Assembly: GCF_010468565.1 (NCBI RefSeq)
Contig: NZ_WUEG01000015.1
Coordinates: 37,466-101,465, forward strand
Origin: Allomuricauda sp. TY007
GTDB taxonomy: Bacteria > Bacteroidota > Bacteroidia > Flavobacteriales > Flavobacteriaceae
Length of the DNA stretch: 64,000 nucleotides
Reading direction: 5' to 3'
Every line of letters starts with the position of its first letter. Positions within the stretch are counted from its first letter, which is position 1. The notes under the pieces are model-generated. The model had not been told where the DNA came from. It did not search any database and was given only the letters and a program-made list of their open reading frames with translations. This document shows positions 20,453-28,587 of this stretch, one piece after another. The position numbers were made by a program, and so were the translations under genes.

Positions 20453-21171
20453 TCGTCGCATTCCCATTTAAAATTGGCGACCCTATCATTGGATGCAGCT
20501 GAAAGGTTATAATGCCACCATTCGGTTCTAATGGACCAAAAACCGTGTGCCTCCATGGTCTCCTTAAGTAGTTTCCGGTTATCCAAAATCTCTTGTGGCA
20601 AATCTAAATTATCGTGATAGGCCCTTTTCCCGAAGTAATCAAAATCGGTTCCCATATCGAGTTCGTTGCCCTCCATGTCCACCAAAGTAATGTCCACGGC
20701 ACCGCCCTTGTTGTGAATAGATCCTTTATCTGGATTGGCTACATATTGTGGATTGGGGACAATCTCCCACATTTTGTATTGTACCGAGTTAGGGCGATAA
20801 CAATCAAAAAACTTGATTTTTACCCCTTTTTCCATAAAATCCTTATTGGCCTTGATCAATGCCTTTGCTGTTTTTACCCTTGTATAGCATTCGGCGCAGT
20901 CGTACACCTTGGCCTTTAAAAAATTATTCTCGGTGGCATAGCGCATGTCATACGCAAAATCTTCACTAAAATCGGCCAGTCGCACAAAAGTGGTATCGGC
21001 CAATCCTTCGAATGTTTTTAAAACAGGTTTTTCTTCCTTTATAATGGTGTCACTGGAAACGGAGTCCAAACGAATTGCTGTTTCGGTTTGGGCAGATTCA
21101 TTTTGGTTTTTGTCTTGTTGTTTACAGCTAACCGTCAAAAGAAGACCTAGGAAAATAATCGGGTATTTCAT
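20449..21171 (-). CDS. M15-family D-alanyl-D-alanine dipeptidase (VanX/DdpX-like) lipoprotein
   Basis: 240 aa from the ATG at 21171; the open frame extends upstream into the neighbour, but this start yields a lipobox, LGLLLTVSC. The zinc site is visible: His in GSIHNKGGAVDI, with Asp seven residues on, and the final Glu/His in TEWWHYNL; the core Arg is in DCYRPNS. VanX-type enzymes hydrolyse D-Ala-D-Ala, here in the periplasm since the protein is anchored by lipid. This fits cell-wall dipeptide recycling rather than resistance, as no vanH or vanA is nearby. It starts 6 nt after the alpha/beta hydrolase stop. Confidence 0.9.
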   Translation of the reverse strand: MKYPIIFLGLLLTVSCKQQDKNQNESAQTETAIRLDSVSSDTIIKEEKPVLKTFEGLADTTFVRLADFSEDFAYDMRYATENNFLKAKVYDCAECYTRVKTAKALIKANKDFMEKGVKIKFFDCYRPNSVQYKMWEIVPNPQYVANPDKGSIHNKGGAVDITLVDMEGNELDMGTDFDYFGKRAYHDNLDLPQEILDNRKLLKETMEAHGFWSIRTEWWHYNLSAASNDRVANFKWECDD

Positions 21172-21176
21172 CAAAT

Positions 21177-21899
21177 TTAGTTTATGCGTTTTTGCTCTGC
21201 CAACCAAGTATAGAGCGAGTCGGTCGTGTAAGCTCGGCCCCATGCGTTGTGGCCCACACCTTTGTATCTTGTGTAGCGGACATCGCGACCCATCGCCCTC
21301 AACTTTTCCACCATCTTGTCTGATTCCTCTACATGGATTACCTCATCCTCATCGCCATGAAAGACCCAGATGGGCATGTTCTTATCTATCCAATGGGCAT
21401 AGGGTAATGGCGTCATACCGCAAACTACGGCCATGGCAGCAAACTTATCCGGATATTGGGTGGCCAATTCCCAAGATGCACTTCCACCCCTGCTTAGTCC
21501 GGTCAAGTAAATTCTATTTTTATCCACCCTATTGGTGTTGACCACGGAGTCCAATAGTTGGACAACTGCATCCGTATTCCACCATTTTTGGGCGTGGGGA
21601 TTTTGTGGGGCCAAGATCAAAAAGGGAAATTGTTTGCCCTCGGCCAGCATTTTTGGCGGACCATTGTATTTGACTTCTTTGATGTCCCCTCCAGATTCAC
21701 CCCCGCCATGAAGAAACAGCAACAGGCCAAAATCCTTATCTTCTGATGCGAAGTAGTCTTCAGGATAATAGAGATAGTATTTTAAATTTTCTTTGGTGAT
21801 GGTCTCCAGTTCGTCCTGTACCAAATGGGATTGTGCGGCACACGCCTGAAACATAAATGTACCGGCCAACAACAGTAACTTGGATAGTTTTTTTTGCAT
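21177..21899 (-). CDS. Alpha/beta-hydrolase lipoprotein (phospholipase/carboxylesterase or PHB-depolymerase-like)
   Basis: 240 aa. The lipobox MFQAC lies at about residue 20. The hydrolase triad is legible: nucleophile Ser in GLSRGGS, Asp in FHGDEDEV and His in GVGHNAW; the oxyanion loop is LFLHGGGESG. Members remove acyl or short ester groups from small substrates, and the actual substrate is not evident. It is directly upstream of the VanX-like gene and 12 nt after the nucleotidase. Confidence 0.88.
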   Translation of the reverse strand: MQKKLSKLLLLAGTFMFQACAAQSHLVQDELETITKENLKYYLYYPEDYFASEDKDFGLLLFLHGGGESGGDIKEVKYNGPPKMLAEGKQFPFLILAPQNPHAQKWWNTDAVVQLLDSVVNTNRVDKNRIYLTGLSRGGSASWELATQYPDKFAAMAVVCGMTPLPYAHWIDKNMPIWVFHGDEDEVIHVEESDKMVEKLRAMGRDVRYTRYKGVGHNAWGRAYTTDSLYTWLAEQKRIN

Positions 21900-21911
21900 T
21901 GCAATTACAAG

Positions 21912-22433
21912 TTACAAAAGTTTGTTGGCGATATCCTTCCAAGTATCCGCACGTTCAAAGGTGGTGACCTTTGTATTATGTGGTGAAGTAAACATAATGG
22001 ATCTACCATCAAAAGGCTTGAGGTTCTTGCTACGGTCGTCTATGAGCACATCACCCTTTAAAACATGCTTGTTTCCGCAGAGGATTCGGTTTTGCCACGG
22101 AATAAAGGGAAAGTGTTTGTCCAACCAATCCGACTTTTCCCTTAAGGACTGTGGAAACTCCATAGCTGCCGAAGCAATATATACCTCATGTTTTTTGCTT
22201 AACGCCTCAAGCACTTCTTGGCTGTCGGCAATTACTTTTAAATCACCAAAAAAACCATCTCGCCTGGTGTGATCTTTTATCGATTGTTGATGTTCCACTG
22301 GAACACATTGCCAAAACTCCTTGCCATGGCAGGCTTCAAGTGTTAATTGGGCATTAAACTCTTGATTGTAAATATTTAAATGGGCATTGTAAGCATCTGC
22401 AATTACCTCGTCCATATCAACAAAAATCGTCAT
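21912..22433 (-). CDS. 5'(3')-deoxyribonucleotidase, NT5C type
   Basis: 173 aa HAD-fold enzyme. The catalytic DMDEV lies at residues 6-10; motif II is an S/A-rich stretch in YIASAAMEF, and the late acidic motif is VLIDDRSKN. It dephosphorylates (deoxy)nucleoside monophosphates in the cytoplasm. It is the first gene of the three-gene minus-strand unit 22433-20449, transcribed divergently from the aminotransferase across a 267-nt gap. Confidence 0.9.
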   Translation of the reverse strand: MTIFVDMDEVIADAYNAHLNIYNQEFNAQLTLEACHGKEFWQCVPVEHQQSIKDHTRRDGFFGDLKVIADSQEVLEALSKKHEVYIASAAMEFPQSLREKSDWLDKHFPFIPWQNRILCGNKHVLKGDVLIDDRSKNLKPFDGRSIMFTSPHNTKVTTFERADTWKDIANKLL

Positions 22434-22700
22434 GGTTTATCTTTTTTCGTGAAGTACGACAAATCTTTATAATTATTAAAACCAACCATCTAAATCTATT
22501 GTTAACGACTTTGAATTTCTTTAAAAATACTTATTGTTTTTCTAAAATTTATTTGCCCCGCTACAAACTTTATTGCTTGGTTTTACTTTTGGGAAATATC
22601 CACTACCTTCACACAACGAGATCAATGAGGTGCTAAAAAGCAATACAACCTGACGGATAACAAGTTTTTTAGACGGCCTCTTACTTAAAACCAACCTTAC
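22434..22700. other. Divergent intergenic region with a candidate plus-strand -7 box
   Basis: This 267-nt A/T-rich gap separates the nucleotidase (minus) and aminotransferase (plus) genes. TACTTTTG at 22584-22591 fits a plus-strand -7 element, but no TTG lies 17-21 nt upstream. No RNA gene or ORF was recognised. Confidence 0.4.
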
Positions 22701-23579
22701 ATGTTGCCCAAAGGAAACTTTCCTGAAAAAGTCTATCTGAATGGAGAAATAGTAACGGCGGACAATGCCAAAATATCCGTTTTTGACCGCGGATTTTTAT
22801 TCGGAGATGGTATTTACGAAGTAATGATGCAATTGGAAAATGGCATTTTCTACAAAAGAGCACATTTGGACCGATTGCAGGACAATCTGGACAAAATTGG
22901 CATCCCATACTACGTCAAGGGAATTGATGATAATCTGGACGGACTTCTTCATGCGGCTGGTTTAAAAGGGGAATCGTGCTTAATTTATATGCAAGTTACC
23001 CGTGGAGTCGCCCCCAGAAAACACTCGTACCCCAAAAACGTTCCCCCTAGCGTGATGATGTATGCACTGCCCTACAATCTCCCTCCCATCAACCTTAAGA
23101 ACATGAAAGCCGTTCTAGAACCCGACTTTAGATGGCACAGATGCGATATCAAATCCATTTCACTGCTAGGCAATATTATGACCAATGAAACAGCAATGAA
23201 CGCAAATACAGATGAAGCTGTTTTGGTCCGAAACGGTATAATTTCTGAAGGCTCCCACACCAATATTTTTTTTGTGGAAGACGGAAATGTAATTACCCAT
23301 CCAGCCAACGAACATATTTTGAACGGTATAAGCAGGCAGATTGTTATAAAACTCTGCAGAAAGTTGGAAATACCTGTTATTGAAAAACCCGTGGCAGAAA
23401 ATGAGGTTAAAAATATGAACGAGGCCTTTTTTACCGGTACCACTACCCAAGTGGCATCCATTTCACAATTGGGCGATCATATTTTTTATAAAAATGATGC
23501 TATTGGAGAAGTGACAGCTAGGCTCCAAAAAGCATTTGCCGAGCTTAGAACAATGGATTCATCGCACATAACACTATAA
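22701..23579 (+). CDS. dat: Class IV aminotransferase, D-amino-acid aminotransferase type
   Basis: 292 aa, ATG start. The fold-IV PLP signature is present: VFDRGFLFGDGIYEV near the N-terminus, the Schiff-base lysine probably in CDIKSISLLGN (about 153), the EGSHTNIF motif (about 185) and GISRQ (about 212). The family exchanges D-alanine and D-glutamate, and branched-chain or 4-amino-4-deoxychorismate homologs are alternatives. An M20 peptidase follows after 19 nt. D-amino acid metabolism near the VanX-like dipeptidase across the divergent gap is suggestive. Confidence 0.85.
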   Translation: MLPKGNFPEKVYLNGEIVTADNAKISVFDRGFLFGDGIYEVMMQLENGIFYKRAHLDRLQDNLDKIGIPYYVKGIDDNLDGLLHAAGLKGESCLIYMQVTRGVAPRKHSYPKNVPPSVMMYALPYNLPPINLKNMKAVLEPDFRWHRCDIKSISLLGNIMTNETAMNANTDEAVLVRNGIISEGSHTNIFFVEDGNVITHPANEHILNGISRQIVIKLCRKLEIPVIEKPVAENEVKNMNEAFFTGTTTQVASISQLGDHIFYKNDAIGEVTARLQKAFAELRTMDSSHITL

Positions 23580-23598
23580 AGAATAAATATACTTGATT

Positions 23599-24888
23599 AT
23601 GAAACAACTTACGTTCGGTCTCATTATTATCTTTAGTCTGTTATCTGGTTCGATAATGGCCCAAGAAATTGAAAAAAAATACACCAAGGAAGTGGAACGC
23701 TTGGCCAAGAAAAAACAGGTCAAGAAAGCTTTTGAATTGATAAAGGCCCAAAAAAATCAAACCACAGAAGACCTGATTGCTTTAACAGAAATTTTGGCCC
23801 CTCCTTTTATGGAAGATGAGCGGGGAAAGGTTTTTTCCAAAATGTTGAAAGAAGCAGGTGTTGACAGCATTTGGACAGACAAGGTAGGAAATGTCATCGG
23901 GTTGCGAAAAGGTACGTCGGGCCAATCGGGCTATGTTGGGGTCGATGCCCACTTGGATGTAGTTTTCCCAGAGGGAACCGATGTTACCGTTAAAAAAGTG
24001 GGGGACACGTTAAAAGCCCCAGGGATTGGTGATGACACACGTGGTTTGGCCATGCTCATTAGCATGCTCAAAGCCATGAACAAGGCAGATATAAAAACTG
24101 AAAAAGATGTATTAATTGTTGGTTCCGTTGGTGAGGAAGGTCTTGGAGATCTTCGAGGCATGAAATACATGTTCAATGAATCGGGACTGGACATTGACTC
24201 TTGGATTGCTATTGATGGCGGCGGTTTGGGAAGAATAAGCAATGCCGGATTGGGCTCCAAACGTTATAAATTGCTCATCAAAGGGCAAGGTGGACATTCT
24301 TGGGGGGCTTTTGGGCTTGCCAACCCACATCATGCTTTAGGAAAAGCCATAACTACATTTTCCAAGGATGCGTGGGCATACACTTCTGGAGATATCCCTA
24401 AAACAAGTTTCAATGTTGGCAGAATTGGTGGTGGCACTTCTGTAAATTCCATTCCGTTTGAGTCTTGGATGGAGGTTGATATGCGTGCCATCGACCCCAA
24501 AAACCTTGATGAAATCGAGACCATCTTTAAAGCCTCTGTGGAAAAAGCCATAACGGAATACAATGCCAGCGGTGTGCGTGGCGAGGTTAGCTATGAGCTC
24601 ATAAAAATTGGTGATAGGCCATCAGGGGAATTGCCCGCTTCCCTACCCTTGATCCAAAGAACCATGGCTGCCACCAAGTATTTTGGGGAGACCCCGCGTT
24701 TGGGGCGCGGCTCAACCAACATCAATATACCGGTTTCCAAAGGAATTCCGTCCGTTTGTATTGGTCGTGGAGGACAAGGAGGCGGAGCCCATTCCTTGCA
24801 CGAGTGGTACTTGAACGATGAAGAGGGCGATGAATCCATTCAATTGGCGTTGTTGATCACATTATCTCAAGCGGGACTTAGCAAATAG
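23599..24888 (+). CDS. M20-family metallopeptidase, exported
   Basis: 429 aa from the ATG at 23599; an in-frame TTG two codons earlier is unnecessary. The signal peptide ends near GSIMAQE. Zinc ligands: His and Asp in VDAHLDVVF, Asp in GIGDDTRG, and Glu in SVGEEGLGD, where the Glu pair is catalytic and metal-binding; the late His is in GGGAHSLHEW. The dimerisation domain lies at about 220-340. It is a periplasmic di/tripeptidase or aminoacylase, substrate unknown. It ends at a strong shared terminator. Confidence 0.92.
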   Translation: MKQLTFGLIIIFSLLSGSIMAQEIEKKYTKEVERLAKKKQVKKAFELIKAQKNQTTEDLIALTEILAPPFMEDERGKVFSKMLKEAGVDSIWTDKVGNVIGLRKGTSGQSGYVGVDAHLDVVFPEGTDVTVKKVGDTLKAPGIGDDTRGLAMLISMLKAMNKADIKTEKDVLIVGSVGEEGLGDLRGMKYMFNESGLDIDSWIAIDGGGLGRISNAGLGSKRYKLLIKGQGGHSWGAFGLANPHHALGKAITTFSKDAWAYTSGDIPKTSFNVGRIGGGTSVNSIPFESWMEVDMRAIDPKNLDEIETIFKASVEKAITEYNASGVRGEVSYELIKIGDRPSGELPASLPLIQRTMAATKYFGETPRLGRGSTNINIPVSKGIPSVCIGRGGQGGGAHSLHEWYLNDEEGDESIQLALLITLSQAGLSK

Positions 24889-24895
24889 CATATAA

Positions 24896-24937
24896 ATAAA
24901 CATGGTTTGCTCTTTTGAGTGAGCAAACCATGTTTAT
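24896..24937. terminator. Bidirectional intrinsic terminator
   Basis: A perfect 17-bp stem runs from 24896-24912 to 24921-24937, with an 8-nt loop (TTTTGAGT). It is A-rich on the left and T-rich on the right, between the convergent M20 peptidase and FG-GAP lipoprotein genes. It can serve transcripts from both strands. Confidence 0.85.
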
Positions 24938-24955
24938 CTAATTTCGACTAAAAAG

Positions 24956-27900
24956 TTATTTTGTTTTGGTAAAAACCAATGCTTTGCCCCTATTCTGTGT
25001 TACAATAATAAAGGGATTTCCTCCCCCGGCCCGTTCTACTTGAACCATATCCTTGGCATCTCCGGTAACCTTAAAACCACTCTCTTCCGCATTTTTAAAA
25101 TTAAAGCCTCCATTGTTGTCTCCAAGCAGCACTCCACCGTTAAACGCATCGTACCTACCAATAAAGGCCTCATTGCCAAAATCGTTCCCTATCATCAACA
25201 CATCGGTAGAGGCGTTGCCCCCTGCCTGTGTAGTAATCATGCATTTTATGGGGGACGATTGTGTTTGCCACGGAAGTTTGCCCATCTTAAACTGTCCGTT
25301 GCCATCATTCTCAAAATAAGTGGTTTGATCGTGATTTGCCATTAATTCATCGGCTCCCTCAAGTTCTTCGGGCGTAAACAGCCCACTCTTGGTGGTCGTG
25401 GCAAACTCCCGGAAGTAATTGAACTTTTTCCTGAACATAGGACTTTGACTCATAAGATCACCCCAAAAATTAACAGGATAGGGCTGGTATGTCGAGTCCT
25501 CAAAATCGCTTTTAAAATACGCGAACATTACAGGGTCAATGGCTCCATTGTTGTCAAAATCTTTGGCCAACATGGTTACGGGTCTTTCTTCGGAAGGATT
25601 GTACAGATTATTCTCTCCCAAGTTTCCTGCAAGTAAGTCCACATCGCCATCGCCATCAAAATCTTCTGCCAAGACACACTCCCACCAACCTGATAGTTGC
25701 TGTACGCCTGTTTGGTCCATTTGCTGAAAGGAATCCCTTTTGTTCATAAAAATGGTTACGGGCATAAATTCGCCTACCAAAATCAAATCCTTTAAATCAT
25801 CATTGTTTAAATCGGCCCATTTGGCATCGGTTACCATACCCGGTTTCCTAAGTGCTTTGTTGTATGTTTCCGTCACATCGACCAGTTTTCCCTTTTCATT
25901 TTTCAACAGATAACAATCATCTGGCTTGGGATACTGGGAAAATGGAGTGCGTCCGCCAACAAATAGGTCAACATAGCCATCACCATCAAAATCCTCTGCT
26001 TCCACTACGGAACCACTGGAATTTATCTCTGGTATTTTATCTTTTGCCATGATAAACTTACCATTTCCCTGATTGACCATTAGGTAATCTTGATAGTATG
26101 GTGAGTCCAAATCAAACTCATTACTACCTGCAACCATGTAAATATCAAGATCTCCATCATTCTCTAGGTCAAACAACGCAATGCTGGTCTCTTCCCGTTT
26201 TTTGCTAGCTTCGTCATTGAACAAAGCTGTGCCTGTAAACGTTCCTTCGGCATCTTGCATAAAAATCATTGGGGAGTACCCGGATGAACTTCCAACGATA
26301 AAATCCTCAAAACCGTCCCCGTTGATGTCCCCCTTTGCAAGTCGAGGTCCATTTTGGGTCAACTTGTGGGGCAATGTAGGCTGTAGGTAAAAATCGGCCT
26401 TATCGGTTTCTTCGTGAACATAATTGACCCCCACTTGTTCCGATATTTCGCGATATATGGGAGTGGTTTGTTTGGGTGCCAAGGGAAATGCCAATTGTTT
26501 GCCTTCCAAGGAAGAGGCGTTCTTATAATCAATGTCCAAGGTTTGATTGCTCGTTACATTGGTCAACTCCTGGTATTTTCCATCGGGCCAAACTATTTCG
26601 AGGGATGCGATTGTTTTTTGAGGTCCCAAACCAAAATGGGGCATGCTTTGTACTGTTGATAAATACCCCCTATTCAGCTGATGTTCGTAATATTGAAAGG
26701 TTCCGTCTCCAAAACGTAGGGCCACCTTGGTGCCCAAACCTGCCTGATTGTTTTTTGGGCCTTTCAAATCCAACTGAAGGAAATTTTTACCCTCTTTTTG
26801 CTTTGTTTCCAGATTATTCTTAAAAAGAAAGGCTTCATCATTGATGTTGTTCACCACATAATCCAGGTCACCATCAGCATCCAAATCGGCAAATGCCGCT
26901 CCGTTTGAAAAGGAAGGGATACTCAACCCCCATTCTTCGCCCACATCCTTAAACTGGCCATCACCTTCATTTCGGTATGCGTAATTCGGGATTTTAACCA
27001 CTGGAATGGAATCCAAGATTTGTGAAGGGCTAAGGTATTTCTGAACATTAAAATTAAATTCGCCAAAATCAAGGTCGGTGATGTCTCGTGGAAAACCATT
27101 GGTAATCAATATATCTTTTCGTCCATCGTTGTCGGCATCAACAAAAAGTGGTGACCAGCTCCAATCTGTTTTGGCGATGCCTGCCATTAGGCCAATTTCA
27201 CTATAGGGCATATCGGGACCTTGCCCCATTTGAAGCATGTTACGCATATATTGATAGTCGTATCCATACTTATCATTCATGTGATAATCGTTGTACTTGG
27301 TTGCCTTAATGGTTGTTTTTAACCTATAATTCGTTTCCCCGAGCATATCCAAAGTTAGAATGTCAAGGTATCCATCGTTGTTAAAATCGGCTACATCGGA
27401 GCCCATGGAAAATTTACTTTGATGTTTTATGGACTCACTTATTTTATCGGTAAAGGTCCCATCGCCATTATTAATGTACATAATGTCGTTGCTCAGATAA
27501 TCATTGCTTACATAAATATCCGGCCAACCGTCGTAATCCAAATCGGAAATAGCCACGCCAAGACCGTAGCCTTCAATGGTAATGCCCGCCTCTATGGTTA
27601 CATCGGTAAAGGTATTGTCGCCATTGTTGCGGTATAAACGGTCGTTGCTCAAAGAGGAGCCATCGGTGATCTTTTCCCTGTAGTTGGCTGGCAGTACATG
27701 TATATCCACATTGTTAAGCACGTATAAATCCAATAAGCCATCTTTGTTATAGTCTATAAATGCTGCATTCATGCTATTTCCGGTATCCGCAACGCCATAT
27801 TCTTTGGCCATTTCTTTAAAAATGGGAATGCCATCATCATCCACTCCTTGGTTGATGTATAGCATATTGGCCTTTTCCTCTGGGCTTTCATACATAGCGG

Positions 27901-28294
27901 CACAGACATAAATATCTAGAAGTGAATCGTTGTTTATGTCGATCACCGCAGCACCTGTTTTCCACTTATCTGCCGCTTCCACACCAGATGCTTGGGTTAC
28001 GTCCTTAAACTCAAAATCGCCTTGGTTCAGGTATAACTTGTTGGTTACTTGGTTGCCTGTAAAAAAAAGGTCTGGCTTGCCATCATTGTTAAAATCACCT
28101 ACGGCAACCCCTCCACCATTGAAGATGTATTCGCTTGTGAGAATGTTAAAACTATCGGTCTCAACTATTTTATTGTTGAATGTAACTCCGGAATGGTCGG
28201 ATGAAACTGGAGTAAACAAAGTGTCCTCTTGTTTCTTGGAACAAGAAATGACCAGTAATGAAGTTAGTGCAATTAAAATATAACTTTTGCTCAC
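24956..28294 (-). CDS. Giant VCBS/FG-GAP repeat lipoprotein with ASPIC/UnbV domain (CRTAC1-like)
   Basis: 1112 aa, GTG start, lipobox LLVISC. About thirteen calcium-loop repeats of the DxxxDGxxDxxx type are visible, such as DFNNDGKPDLFF, DLDYDGWPDIYV, DADNDGRKDILI, DFDGDGYVDLFV and DFDGDGDVDLLA. They flank an ASPIC/UnbV-like segment around residues 510-580 (GTKVALRFGDGTFQYYEHQL). The repeats should form two beta-propellers on the cell surface that bind calcium and perhaps a glycan or another protein. It follows susD on the same strand, separated by a 32-bp palindrome, and is probably part of the same uptake machinery. No enzymatic motif was found. Confidence 0.88.
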   Translation of the reverse strand: MSKSYILIALTSLLVISCSKKQEDTLFTPVSSDHSGVTFNNKIVETDSFNILTSEYIFNGGGVAVGDFNNDGKPDLFFTGNQVTNKLYLNQGDFEFKDVTQASGVEAADKWKTGAAVIDINNDSLLDIYVCAAMYESPEEKANMLYINQGVDDDGIPIFKEMAKEYGVADTGNSMNAAFIDYNKDGLLDLYVLNNVDIHVLPANYREKITDGSSLSNDRLYRNNGDNTFTDVTIEAGITIEGYGLGVAISDLDYDGWPDIYVSNDYLSNDIMYINNGDGTFTDKISESIKHQSKFSMGSDVADFNNDGYLDILTLDMLGETNYRLKTTIKATKYNDYHMNDKYGYDYQYMRNMLQMGQGPDMPYSEIGLMAGIAKTDWSWSPLFVDADNDGRKDILITNGFPRDITDLDFGEFNFNVQKYLSPSQILDSIPVVKIPNYAYRNEGDGQFKDVGEEWGLSIPSFSNGAAFADLDADGDLDYVVNNINDEAFLFKNNLETKQKEGKNFLQLDLKGPKNNQAGLGTKVALRFGDGTFQYYEHQLNRGYLSTVQSMPHFGLGPQKTIASLEIVWPDGKYQELTNVTSNQTLDIDYKNASSLEGKQLAFPLAPKQTTPIYREISEQVGVNYVHEETDKADFYLQPTLPHKLTQNGPRLAKGDINGDGFEDFIVGSSSGYSPMIFMQDAEGTFTGTALFNDEASKKREETSIALFDLENDGDLDIYMVAGSNEFDLDSPYYQDYLMVNQGNGKFIMAKDKIPEINSSGSVVEAEDFDGDGYVDLFVGGRTPFSQYPKPDDCYLLKNEKGKLVDVTETYNKALRKPGMVTDAKWADLNNDDLKDLILVGEFMPVTIFMNKRDSFQQMDQTGVQQLSGWWECVLAEDFDGDGDVDLLAGNLGENNLYNPSEERPVTMLAKDFDNNGAIDPVMFAYFKSDFEDSTYQPYPVNFWGDLMSQSPMFRKKFNYFREFATTTKSGLFTPEELEGADELMANHDQTTYFENDGNGQFKMGKLPWQTQSSPIKCMITTQAGGNASTDVLMIGNDFGNEAFIGRYDAFNGGVLLGDNNGGFNFKNAEESGFKVTGDAKDMVQVERAGGGNPFIIVTQNRGKALVFTKTK

Positions 28295-28518
28295 TGTGTT
28301 GAAGTTTTTACGGGTTAACCAAAATTTTGATGTTACACCAATGTTTGAATACTGAAAAACCAGTGTGCATCAAAAAGGAATCAATTGGATTATTTTTTTA
28401 GCTGATGGGCTCACCTCACTCTAAAAATACAAATTCAGGTACTGTATGTGAACTGTTAACAATTAATGTTTGATTAATAACGGTTAATATTTAATTAATA
28501 GGGTTTGTCCATAATTAA

Positions 28519-28550
28519 AATAGGTTGCCAATATATATTGGCAACCTATT
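28519..28550 (-). terminator. Perfect 32-bp palindrome after susD
   Basis: AATAGGTTGCCAA and its exact complement surround a TATATA centre, and a T-rich stretch follows on the minus strand. It lies just past the susD stop. It may end most susCD transcripts and let some read through into the FG-GAP gene. The same TTGCCAATAT core recurs imperfectly at 33587-33616. Confidence 0.7.
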
Positions 28551-28587
28551 TACTTGAATTAAATTAAACTAACTCAGACTACTTTTA

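Noticed and set aside
20449..21171. Vancomycin-resistance role for the VanX-like gene
   Set aside because: No vanH, vanA or regulator genes are near; lipoprotein dipeptidases of this type are common in Gram-negatives.
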